A stretch of DNA of 64,000 bases from positions 1-64,000 of the forward strand of contig CBIHRS010000017.1 of the NCBI GenBank assembly GCA_966212505.1, given 5' to 3'. The notes under the pieces were generated by a model, which was not told where the DNA came from, did not search any database, and saw only the letters and a program-made list of their open reading frames with translations. How positions within the stretch are numbered: the stretch's first letter is position 1; every line of letters starts with the position of its first letter. The translations under genes were made by a program, and so were the position numbers. This DNA is from CAMLIZ01 sp966212505. GTDB lineage: Bacteria; Pseudomonadota; Gammaproteobacteria; Burkholderiales; Burkholderiaceae_C. Below are positions 7,225 to 15,087 of this stretch, piece by piece.

Positions 7225-8673
7225 CTACATGAAGAGCCGGTACGGGTAAACCTTTCCAGGCAGGTCCGGCACGTTGGCGATGGTGCGGGCAAGCCGCTGC
7301 GAATACCGAATGCTGACTGGAACAGGGTCGTAGAGCGCGTCGTTGTTCCAGTCCATCTTCGTCAACGCCAGAGCCTCGTGCGCAATGAGCTCCAACGAGC
7401 CTTTGCCGGCATGCCTGGTGAGTTGCAGCGGCTTCGGGATGCTCTTCTTGCCCTGGAAATAGTCACCCTTCGTGGACACCTCAGGCGCGTTTCCTGCGAC
7501 CCAGACCAAAGCCGAGGTGCCGGACCTCACCACCATCGTGCCTCGGGGCACTGGGTAACCCGAGGGCTTCGCGCTTACGGTGCGTCCGCCGGCGTCAATC
7601 AGCCAGACGCCACGCCAGCACGACGCTGCGCCCACCTCGATGCATTCAATCTCGGGGACGCCGGTCAAGGCGTCGAAGGCCCCTTCGATTTCTTCTTGCT
7701 TGAACGCTGTAGTTTTGTGGATCACCAACCGTTTGGGCAGGATGCCGCCGTTGCGGCCCTGGTATAGCTCCAGGCTCCGTGCCAGGACAGCGCGCATGTC
7801 ATCGCGGCTCAGGAAAGGGTTGTGCCGAGCCTCCGCCACGTCTTCCACTGGGTCGCGCGCTTCGAACGCAACGAACTGCATGCCGCCACCGTCCATATCG
7901 AAGACCTGCGAGCAGCAGGTCACGTAGTGCGCGTCACGCGCGTCACCACGCAGTGCATAGGCCAGGCCGATGTATGCCGTGCCGTCGGGCACGCCATCCA
8001 ACGGCGCCAGCTTCCAGGGCGTGCCGGCCGCCTTCACATAGAGCGCCGTCGAGAGGCGCCACGCCAATGAAGCCGGATGCGGGAACGTGAACACGCGGTC
8101 GTTCAGCACCTGCGTTGGGATGTTGTACTTGGCACCCAGCGCCTTTAGTGCATCGTGCGCGTCGAAGACCTTCGAGCGTGTGGCCGCCGCCCAGGCATCG
8201 GGGAAGTGAACGAGCGCGACATCAAATTCGCCCCGCAGGCTGTCAAGCTGGCGCAAGGCCGCGTCCATCGCCCAGAACAGCCGCTGATGAATGTCGCCAT
8301 CTCCCGGCAGGTCGTTCAGGCTGTCTGGCCACTTGACGTGAGCGGCGCCGACTTGCGCCCCCTTCAGCTCTACCTGGTAGAGTTTCTCGAACCCCGGATA
8401 CGTCGGGACGTACTCAACGCGGTCTGTCGGCCGATGCTCTTTGAGCAGCGACTTCATTAGGTCGCCGCGCTGCCGGAACGAGGCGACCGGACCGACGGTC
8501 GCGACGCGAATCTGCGCGGTGTACCCGCCGAACGACCCTTTGGAGTAAGGCCCGTAGTTCAGCAGTCCTCGCAATGGGTGTACTGAGGTCTGCTTCGAGT
8601 CGGACGGCGAGAACGCAAGCAGCGGCTCATCCAGCAAGAAGAATGGAGGCAGCAACGACGATGGGATGGCCAT
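7225..8673 (-). CDS. Short prokaryotic Argonaute (MID-PIWI), catalytically dead
   Basis: 482 residues, the normal size of a short pAgo consisting of MID and PIWI only. The ATG at 8673 overlaps the SIR2-APAZ stop as TAATG. PIWI marks: AYIGLAYAL (233-241) where the first catalytic Asp of active enzymes (GID or GLD) is Ala238, RLVIHKT (315-321) where slicing enzymes carry an Asp, and the end VPVSIRYSQRLARTIANVPDLPGKVYPYRLFM region closing on Met482. In SPARSA systems this subunit binds a guide RNA, pairs with invader DNA and activates the SIR2 partner. Longer upstream readings of the frame only overlap the SIR2 gene. Function is inferred from family and partner. Confidence 0.9.
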   Translation of the reverse strand: MAIPSSLLPPFFLLDEPLLAFSPSDSKQTSVHPLRGLLNYGPYSKGSFGGYTAQIRVATVGPVASFRQRGDLMKSLLKEHRPTDRVEYVPTYPGFEKLYQVELKGAQVGAAHVKWPDSLNDLPGDGDIHQRLFWAMDAALRQLDSLRGEFDVALVHFPDAWAAATRSKVFDAHDALKALGAKYNIPTQVLNDRVFTFPHPASLAWRLSTALYVKAAGTPWKLAPLDGVPDGTAYIGLAYALRGDARDAHYVTCCSQVFDMDGGGMQFVAFEARDPVEDVAEARHNPFLSRDDMRAVLARSLELYQGRNGGILPKRLVIHKTTAFKQEEIEGAFDALTGVPEIECIEVGAASCWRGVWLIDAGGRTVSAKPSGYPVPRGTMVVRSGTSALVWVAGNAPEVSTKGDYFQGKKSIPKPLQLTRHAGKGSLELIAHEALALTKMDWNNDALYDPVPVSIRYSQRLARTIANVPDLPGKVYPYRLFM

Positions 8674-10562
8674 TACCTTTTCCTGTCGAAGTACGGATGA
8701 GCATGACCGGGACGACTCCAAGCGGTGACCTTGGAAATCGTGAAGACGGCATCCACACCTTCCTCCTCGCGCAGGCCGAAGGCGCGCACGGTGCACATCT
8801 CGTCGTCGCTGGCCGTAAGCAACTTGGCCCAGGCGTTGATGACGGCCCCCCATTGCTTGTTGTACTTGGTCGCCCAGCGCTCTCTTCGCCAATCACCCGC
8901 TGGATCGCCTCCTCGTCGCTCGGTCGGTATCTCCATCGCGTCCTGCTCGGCACTCGTAGCTTCAGCCGATGCAGTCTGTTGGTTGTGTTCGCGGGGTATG
9001 TCCACGAACGTGTACGGCTCGAAGCCGCACCACCAACGATCCTCAATCAGCTCAAGCTTGATATCGACCCCCTCGTGAAACGGGAAGCCGAGCTTGGGCA
9101 CTGTGCCAACGAGATTGCCTTCGTAGGCTGTACGCAGTTGCGCGAGCTTCTGCTCTCGCTCACGGGCCCAGTTAGGGTCTTCACCCTCTCGCGGCCCGGA
9201 GCAGAGGAGCGAATGCCCCGCGCGCTTGTAACGCGGCATCAGCGGCCGCTGCCTGGACAGCGCTTTGGTCAGCGCTTCGTACAGCAGTCCCAGGGCCCAG
9301 CTGTCCTGAGTCGGATTCAGCTCGACGGTACCAGCTAATTGTCCTCCGACGGAAGCTAGCGCCGCGACTATCTCCTCGTCCTTACCGAAGACTGCCAGCT
9401 CGTGGCCGTGGGCCGCGGCCCGGGCTCTGCAGTCATTCGCCTTCAATATCGCACGCGCCTCTGGGGTCGAAAGCGTCTGAGCCAGGACCACCCTGCGCGC
9501 GACCCGCGGAAGGGAGTCGATGAGCAGCGCGGAGTAGCGCAGTACCGGAAAGTCCAGGGCCTTGCCGGCCGGAAGGGTCACCCGCACCAAGCGCGGCGCC
9601 GGCCGCCCTTGATCGACGGTGTCGAACAGCACCTTAGGCAGGTCCACATGCTTCAAAACATCCGAGGCCAGCTCGTCGAAGGTCGCGCACTCGACGATTT
9701 GGACGTCGACGCCAGCATGATGCGCAGCGGTCAGGAAGTCCGTGACCGCAGGGAGCAATTTCGAAGGGGAGCCCGTGACCCAGTAAAGCCCGTTCGGAAA
9801 CGGTGACGGGTACTTGAGCACCGACGTCAGCGCCTGCATGACGGATGCATCGCGACCGCTGTACCCAACGAATACCAAGCCAAATCGCTTGCTCGCCTCG
9901 ACGAGGACGTGCTCCATCGCGCCGTCCTGCTTCTCCAGCTCTGCCCAGGTGTTCTTCATGGCGACCGACTGGTAGTCACCATGCAGCTTGGCAACCAAGG
10001 GCCAATCCGACTCGTTCAGACAACGCATCGCACGCTCGCCCGAGTCGATGGCAGCCACCGTCGGCCGCTTCTGCTCTGCGGTGGGAAGCAACTGGTTGGC
10101 TGCCAGAGCAGCGTCCTCGACCAATGGATCGAAATTGGTCGTGAACACGCAGTCGACCTTGCGGGCTGCCATCATGGCGCCGAGCACCCTGTGCCCGAAG
10201 CACGGCGTCCCCAACCTGACCTTGTCGTCTATGTACTGCCGGCGATGGCGCTCCTGGGGATACACCATCTCGAAGGCCGCCGCGTACTCGTTCGGGTCAC
10301 CATCGGGCGGCAGCAGCGACGTTCGCCGGAAGAACTGGTCCATCCGGTCGATCCAGACCTGATCACCCGAATCAACGTCGCGCTTCGAGATTTTCTCGTT
10401 GCGAGCGAAGATTTCGGCCTTGAAGTCCCGGATCATGGCGTAGCCAGTCGGGATACCAGAAGCAGCAGAGGCGCCCGCCCCAAGGAACCAGCCAACAAGG
10501 TTTGGCCTTAGGGCAAACGCCGTCGCGAATTCTCGCGACGTCATCGTCGGAATGGGTTGCAT
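8673..10562 (-). CDS. SIR2-APAZ effector of a SPARSA Argonaute system
   Basis: 629 residues from ATG 10562 (GGGAG seven bases upstream). The N-terminal ~290 residues are a SIR2 NADase fold: FLGAGASAASGIP (26-38), FTTNFD (140-145, Asn143), KLHGD (192-196, His194) and FVGYSGRD (231-238). The C-terminal half is an APAZ region, which substitutes for the missing N/PAZ side of Argonaute; typical is LIEDRWWCGFEPYTFVD. In known SPARSA complexes target recognition by pAgo triggers NAD+ depletion and abortive infection. The stop overlaps the pAgo start (TAATG), a strong sign of a stoichiometric complex. The key Asn and His are both present, so the NADase should be active. Confidence 0.92.
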   Translation of the reverse strand: MQPIPTMTSREFATAFALRPNLVGWFLGAGASAASGIPTGYAMIRDFKAEIFARNEKISKRDVDSGDQVWIDRMDQFFRRTSLLPPDGDPNEYAAAFEMVYPQERHRRQYIDDKVRLGTPCFGHRVLGAMMAARKVDCVFTTNFDPLVEDAALAANQLLPTAEQKRPTVAAIDSGERAMRCLNESDWPLVAKLHGDYQSVAMKNTWAELEKQDGAMEHVLVEASKRFGLVFVGYSGRDASVMQALTSVLKYPSPFPNGLYWVTGSPSKLLPAVTDFLTAAHHAGVDVQIVECATFDELASDVLKHVDLPKVLFDTVDQGRPAPRLVRVTLPAGKALDFPVLRYSALLIDSLPRVARRVVLAQTLSTPEARAILKANDCRARAAAHGHELAVFGKDEEIVAALASVGGQLAGTVELNPTQDSWALGLLYEALTKALSRQRPLMPRYKRAGHSLLCSGPREGEDPNWAREREQKLAQLRTAYEGNLVGTVPKLGFPFHEGVDIKLELIEDRWWCGFEPYTFVDIPREHNQQTASAEATSAEQDAMEIPTERRGGDPAGDWRRERWATKYNKQWGAVINAWAKLLTASDDEMCTVRAFGLREEEGVDAVFTISKVTAWSRPGHAHPYFDRKR

Positions 10563-10600
10563 CACAACACTCCCTCGCCTCCTAGGTGTTGCGCCTTGCT

Positions 10601-10643
10601 GCGCTATACGGATGACACCTCGTGTGAAGCTTCAATATAGCGC
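10601..10643. promoter_or_regulatory. Inverted repeat in the SPARSA leader
   Basis: GCGCTATA (10601-10608) and TATAGCGC (10636-10643) are a perfect 8-bp inverted repeat 27 nt apart, starting about 40 nt upstream of the SIR2-APAZ start. The outer arm contains the self-complementary TAGCGCTA and, on the minus strand, a TATATT that could be a -10 element. It may be an operator or a leader hairpin. 10563-11080 otherwise contains only a doubtful ORF. Confidence 0.35.
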
Positions 10644-10755
10644 TACAGCAAGCCAGAACCGCCAGCTTGTGTTGGCATTCCGCCAACCGTAGGGTCAGCC
10701 GAATAGCACCGCACCGGGCCGGGCGTCCAATGCGACCTCGGGGAGGCAAGGCCAC

Positions 10756-11190
10756 ATGCTAAAAGACGATTCAGATGACACCTGGATTCGGGACCTGAGG
10801 GCGCACGTCGCCCACCACCCCATCGTCATCCTGAACCTGGAGGAGCGCGAACTCCATGGGCTGTCGGAGATCCTCGACGGGATACAGCAGTGCTCGCTGA
10901 CGCGAGCGCACGATGACGCACGAGGCATCTCTCCACCCCATGCATCTGCCTCTTCTTCGCTGAGAAGCCGCCGCCCATGCCGCGGTCTTCAAGGCAAAAG
11001 GCGCAGCAACGACATCCGACTCCGGGCTGACGATCTGCGGAGGTGTCGAGGTTCATCCAGCACTTCTGGCGTACCCCAGGCTAAAGTGCAGCAATTGCCC
11101 GCATCACCTGACCTCCGAGCTGGCGTGTATTCAGGTCATTGCCACGTCCGTTCTGCTGCGGCACATTCAATTTCAGCGCAAGTTCTCTAA
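10756..11190 (+). other. Doubtful ORF between the nuclease-fold gene and the SPARSA operon
   Basis: An open frame of 144 codons starts at ATG 10756 with GGGGAGG about 9 nt upstream. The first ~60 residues (for example HPIVILNLEERELHGLSEIL) look protein-like; the remainder is Arg/Ser-rich, as expected from noncoding high-GC DNA, and runs into the oppositely oriented gene at 11081. It could be the start of a degraded gene. I would not count it as functional. Confidence 0.2.
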
Positions 11191-12334
11191 GTGCGGGCTT
11201 GGCCGGTTGAATGGGTTTTCCGCTCTGCTCCACTTCAATCGCTCCGTTCTCGCGTTGACGCACCACATACTCGTCATAGGTCACCTCTTCGACGACCGGT
11301 GTTGTCGGTAAATATTCAATTGCCGCTCCATCGGGCATGAGAGCAAGAACGTTTCCAATCGCCTCCAACGTCCGGTTGCCCCATTGGATCGAGAACGCGT
11401 AGGTCCGCCCGACCGCATGGAAGAGATCCTTGTCGTCTGTGTAATAGCGGTCCAACGACCGTCCGCCTAGGGCCTTCCGCAATCCCTCGGCGTTCAACTC
11501 CCCGTCGGCAGACACGAACATCGTGCCCTCCCGCCATGGGACAACAGCGGCGATGCGCTCCGGAGCGACGCCGCGCCGCACGGCTTCCGCTATCACCTCG
11601 TAGATGAGTCGACGCTTGGGCAGGTTCACCAGCGTCGTCTCGCCGATCGTGAGGTCATAGCGGGTCATGTCTCTCGACTGGCTGCGCGCAGCGGCTTGCT
11701 CGATTGTTTTTTCCCGCAGGGCCACTTGATACTGCTCTGCTGCCGGCAGCGGAATGACCTGCTGAATGTCCAGAAGAACGCGACCGTCCAACTGGTGGGG
11801 CCGCATTTGTACGCAACGGATGTCGAGACGCTGCTTGTTGAGCCAGAGAACAGTGGTTGTCAACTCCGGCGAGAAATCGGAAGCTGCGAGGACGATTCGT
11901 ACCGTCTCAGACAAGGCCACCGTTCCCTCGTCAGCATCCAGAAACTCTCGAATTTCCTGCTCTGGATCTGCGTCCGAGCCGATCGACTTCAGGTACTTGC
12001 GATGAGCTTCAACGGCCTGGTCGAACCTCATCGTGGAGACCATCGCCGCGTAGCGCAGGGCCTGCAGCTCCATGTGCCCACTGTTGTCGCGCTTGAGCTC
12101 GACGACAACCAATTGAGCGGTTTCATCGAGGCAGAGCAAATCGATTCGTCGGTTTGCATCCACCCAGTCACCAAACTCTTCAGCGAGCACCATCACCTTG
12201 GTGCCGGGCATGATGGCGGAAATTTGGCTGCGCAGTGCCCTTTGAATATTTGAGCGTTCAAGCAGTCCAAGAGCTGTGAACGTGGTTTGGTCGATGGACG
12301 CAATCTCGCCACCGGTCAGTTGATAGAGCGCCAT
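11081..12334 (-). CDS. PD-(D/E)XK nuclease-fold protein, DUF91/NucS-like N-terminus
   Basis: 417 residues. The N-terminal ~130 residues have the core of a PD-(D/E)XK endonuclease: RIDLLCLD (Asp65), LVVVELKR (Glu79, Lys81) and a following QALRYA helix, as in the RecB/NucS (DUF91) group that cleaves DNA. The C-terminal ~230 residues are unassigned; they include YDLTIGETTLVNLPKRRLIYEV and EYLPTTPVVEEVTYDEY. It is on the same strand as the SPARSA operon, 0.5 kb upstream, within the same low-GC island, so a defence or DNA-repair role is plausible. Whether it is transcribed with the downstream genes cannot be seen. The fold call is good; the target is unknown. Confidence 0.75.
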   Translation of the reverse strand: MALYQLTGGEIASIDQTTFTALGLLERSNIQRALRSQISAIMPGTKVMVLAEEFGDWVDANRRIDLLCLDETAQLVVVELKRDNSGHMELQALRYAAMVSTMRFDQAVEAHRKYLKSIGSDADPEQEIREFLDADEGTVALSETVRIVLAASDFSPELTTTVLWLNKQRLDIRCVQMRPHQLDGRVLLDIQQVIPLPAAEQYQVALREKTIEQAAARSQSRDMTRYDLTIGETTLVNLPKRRLIYEVIAEAVRRGVAPERIAAVVPWREGTMFVSADGELNAEGLRKALGGRSLDRYYTDDKDLFHAVGRTYAFSIQWGNRTLEAIGNVLALMPDGAAIEYLPTTPVVEEVTYDEYVVRQRENGAIEVEQSGKPIQPAKPALRELALKLNVPQQNGRGNDLNTRQLGGQVMRAIAAL

Positions 12335-12564
12335 TGCATTCCTCCCTCTCGCGCGCGGTGCGTGGGATCCGACTTTCCGGCATAAAGGTGCCGCCGCTAT
12401 TCATCGCGCAGCCTAGGATCACCCGCACATCTTGTCCCCCGTTCTTTCCCTTCCCCCAAAGGAGGGTGCGCCTTGCGCTTCCTCAAAGCGAAGGATGGAT
12501 TCGTCTCGTGCCGGCCCCACAATGCGAGCCGGCTGCGAGTGGCAGCCCACGGAGGGGGAAAGAC

Positions 12565-13479
12565 GTGGTTGCTCGAGTGCTGCTTTCATTGGCCGTGGTG
12601 CTGCTCGGCGGGTGTGCCAATTTCAAGGCCGTGTCCGAATTCGCGCAGCAGACCGGCAAGCTCACCTCCACGGTGCAGGCCGAGTTCCAGCAGGTCGATG
12701 CGCTGTGCAGGGAGCAGGCAGAGCTGACCATCGCGGTCGGCCATGTCACCACGGTGGCCCCCGACCAGGATTGCGATGCGGCCGAACAGGCCCAGCGCCA
12801 GCTCGCCTCTGTCACGGTGGATGTGCTGTCGGCCTTTGCGGGCGCGCTCGAGTCGCTGGCCAACGACCAGTCGTTCGACCTCACGTCCGATCTCGATGGC
12901 GTGGGCGGCAAGCTGCAGGCGCTGCAAGACAAGAACGGCACGGCCCTGGTGCCACAGGCCGACGTCACGGCCCTGACCAAGGTGGTGGAGCTCATTGCCT
13001 ACATCGCCACCGAAAGAAAGCGCGAAGAGGCCGTGAGGCGCATGGTCCATGAGAAAGACCAGCTCGCCGTCACCGGGCGGATCCTGCGGCAGTATTTCGT
13101 CGGCGTGCGTTCGGCAGGCGATGCGCCTCGCGCGTCGGCTTATCAAAACCGCATCCTGCTGATCCAGGATGCGAGCAACACCACGCTGACGCTGCTCGAT
13201 TCCAAGGCCTTCCGCCAGGCGGAGCCGATCCGCACGATGGAGCTGTCGCGGGCCTCGAAGACGCGCGTGGCGATGTTGGAGAAGCGGGGTTCGCCGGCGC
13301 CGGGCAATGTGGCCGCGGTGATGGCGTCGGCCATCGACGCGTGGCTCTCGGCACTCGACACGTTCGACGACGATGCCTTGAAGCCCGAGCCCAAGGCGCT
13401 GCTGGCCAGGCTCAAGGAGTTTCGCGCCAAGGCCACGGCCGCGCGCAATGCGGTAAAAGCCGCCGCCGGCACGCAATGA
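12565..13479 (+). CDS. Lipoprotein of unknown function
   Basis: 304 residues from GTG 12565, chosen because GGAGGGGG precedes it and the lipobox follows at once: VLLSLAVVLLGGC with the acylated Cys at position 17. Earlier in-frame starts would bury that signal peptide. The mature protein is Ala-rich, helical in appearance, with heptad-like stretches and Cys near the N-terminus (DALCREQ, DQDCDAAEQ). It ends 15 nt before the next gene, so the two are an operon. The family is not recognised. It probably sits on the periplasmic face of a membrane. Confidence 0.75.
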   Translation: MVARVLLSLAVVLLGGCANFKAVSEFAQQTGKLTSTVQAEFQQVDALCREQAELTIAVGHVTTVAPDQDCDAAEQAQRQLASVTVDVLSAFAGALESLANDQSFDLTSDLDGVGGKLQALQDKNGTALVPQADVTALTKVVELIAYIATERKREEAVRRMVHEKDQLAVTGRILRQYFVGVRSAGDAPRASAYQNRILLIQDASNTTLTLLDSKAFRQAEPIRTMELSRASKTRVAMLEKRGSPAPGNVAAVMASAIDAWLSALDTFDDDALKPEPKALLARLKEFRAKATAARNAVKAAAGTQ

Positions 13480-13494
13480 CGGAGGGAATGAGCG

Positions 13495-13914
13495 ATGGTT
13501 GACACGGCAACGCTGGCGGTCGCCACCCAGGGCGACACCCTCGACGGGGCGGATCTTCAAACGTCCATCGATGCACTGAGGCAGATGGCCAAAGGCCTGA
13601 TGCCGTCCGACACCTCGGCGCTCTCGGTTGGCGAGCTGCAGGCCATCGCCCAGCGGCAGGCCGAGCTGCTCAGCGCGGCATCGAAATTGGTGAATGCCCA
13701 GATCGCGCTGCTGGCGGGCGAAGCCAAGGTCACCGCCGAGCACATCAACGGCGCCATCGGCTTCGCGCAAGGGGTGGTCAAGCAGATCGCCGACATCAAG
13801 GACAAGCTGGCCAAGGCCGGCGCCATCGTCGACTTCATCGGCGCCGTGTTGACCGGCAACGGCAAGGTGATCCTCGCCGCAGCCAATACGCTGAAAGGCC
13901 AGCTCGGCCGCTGA
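13495..13914 (+). CDS. Small helical protein paired with the lipoprotein
   Basis: 139 residues preceded by GGAGGGAATGAGCG. No signal peptide. The sequence is almost entirely predicted helix, Ala/Leu/Ile/Lys-rich, with repeated short segments (ELQAIAQRQAELLSAASKLVNAQIALLAG) suggesting a coiled or bundled structure and a hydrophobic, Gly-containing patch near 105-130 (FIGAVLTGNGKVILAAANTL). It follows the lipoprotein gene by 15 nt and converges with the next gene, whose stop lies 4 nt away. Function unknown; it may interact with the lipoprotein, but the lack of an export signal makes that uncertain. Confidence 0.65.
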   Translation: MVDTATLAVATQGDTLDGADLQTSIDALRQMAKGLMPSDTSALSVGELQAIAQRQAELLSAASKLVNAQIALLAGEAKVTAEHINGAIGFAQGVVKQIADIKDKLAKAGAIVDFIGAVLTGNGKVILAAANTLKGQLGR

Positions 13915-13918
13915 TGGA

Positions 13919-14950
13919 TCAAGCCGGCGGCGCCCCCGCCGCCGCCCGCTGCTCGGGGATCTTCAGCCCCACGTAGGTGGCGGCGCTCAGGCCCATCAGC
14001 GCCAGCAGCGATGGGTCGAATTGCGGCATCGTCAGCGTGGTGGCCACGTCGAACAGGAAGATCAGCCCCAGCGCCATGGTCATCACCAGCATCTGGAAGC
14101 GGTGGATGGCCACGCCGTACTGGTCGCTGAGCAGGTCGACGAAGAACTCGCCTTCGCGCCCGTTGTTCGATGTCTTGTCGGGCGCCACGATGCCGGCCGA
14201 TGCCAGCGTGGTGGCGCTGGAGATGCCCAGCAGCATCAGGGCCTGCGCGCTGATCGAGGGCATTTCGCCGGTGACCAGCCACAAGAACACGAAGGCCGCG
14301 AACACGATCGCAAACCACCAGGCCATCTGCGCCTTGGCCAGGCTGAAGGTGCGCTGCACCAGCGGCGTGTCGCGCGATGCGGCATCGCGGATCAGCGCGG
14401 TGTAGCGGCCCAGGTAGATCAGCAGCGCCCACACGTAGAACACCACCATCAGCGCCAGCGGCGACCACCATTTGAAGATCTGCAGCATCATCGGCGGCCG
14501 CCCTTCCGACAGGTGCTGCACCGCGCCGCCCTCGGGGGCCCAGCGCACGTCGTAGCGCAGCTCGCGGCCGGTGCCGATGGTGTCGAGCGGGTCGCCGAGG
14601 ATGGTCGACCACACGGCTTCGTCGGCCTGCGGGCTCAGGCCGTTGGGCTTGGCGTGGTGCAGCATGAACGAGGCCACGGGCTTGTCGCCATCGGTGCAGC
14701 CCACGGCCTGCAGGCCGGTGTCCATGCCCATGACCATGAGCCTCACGGCCGTGTAGTCGCCACCCTTGGCGCGGATCTCGTCGCAGCTGGGCGCGGCGCC
14801 GCGCGGCAGGTCGACGCGGCTGTTGAGGCGGGCATGGATGCGCGCATCGGCCGCCGGCTGCGGCCAGCGCACCCAGCAGATGCCGAGCACGATGGCCACG
14901 AAAACGAAGAAGACGGCCGAGCCCCAGCCGACACGCCTGACGTGATTCAT
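13919..14950 (-). CDS. Inner-membrane protein of unknown function
   Basis: 343 residues from ATG 14950, preceded by AGGAGG; longer readings upstream are not supported. Hydrophobic segments appear near residues 10-28 (AVFFVFVAIVLGICW), 165-190, 215-240, 245-265 and 290-330, so about five or six membrane passes with a ~130-residue extracytoplasmic domain after the first helix. That domain has an isolated Cys pair (PSCDEI, VGCTDG). No family recognised. It converges with the small helical protein gene and faces its own promoter region at 14950-15087. Confidence 0.65.
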   Translation of the reverse strand: MNHVRRVGWGSAVFFVFVAIVLGICWVRWPQPAADARIHARLNSRVDLPRGAAPSCDEIRAKGGDYTAVRLMVMGMDTGLQAVGCTDGDKPVASFMLHHAKPNGLSPQADEAVWSTILGDPLDTIGTGRELRYDVRWAPEGGAVQHLSEGRPPMMLQIFKWWSPLALMVVFYVWALLIYLGRYTALIRDAASRDTPLVQRTFSLAKAQMAWWFAIVFAAFVFLWLVTGEMPSISAQALMLLGISSATTLASAGIVAPDKTSNNGREGEFFVDLLSDQYGVAIHRFQMLVMTMALGLIFLFDVATTLTMPQFDPSLLALMGLSAATYVGLKIPEQRAAAGAPPA

Positions 14951-15087
14951 GTGTTCCTCCTGGTTTGGTCTGGGCGGTGGCATTGCCCCGCGCGCCGGAG
15001 TATCGCGACGCACAGCCCAAGACTAGGAGGAACAGGCCGCGCTGTCCTCCCCCCAAGGGGTGAGAGCGTGCGCGGCCTCTTGCAGGT

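Noticed and set aside
8674..8892. A 73-residue N-terminal extension of the Argonaute frame
   Set aside because: It overlaps the SIR2-APAZ gene in another frame, is Arg/Gly-rich like a shadow, and the ATG at 8673 with its TAATG junction is clearly better.
10981..11120. Plus-strand peptide with a CxxC-like end (…LKCSNC)
   Set aside because: No start, a stop just upstream, and overlap with the end of the opposite-strand nuclease-fold gene.
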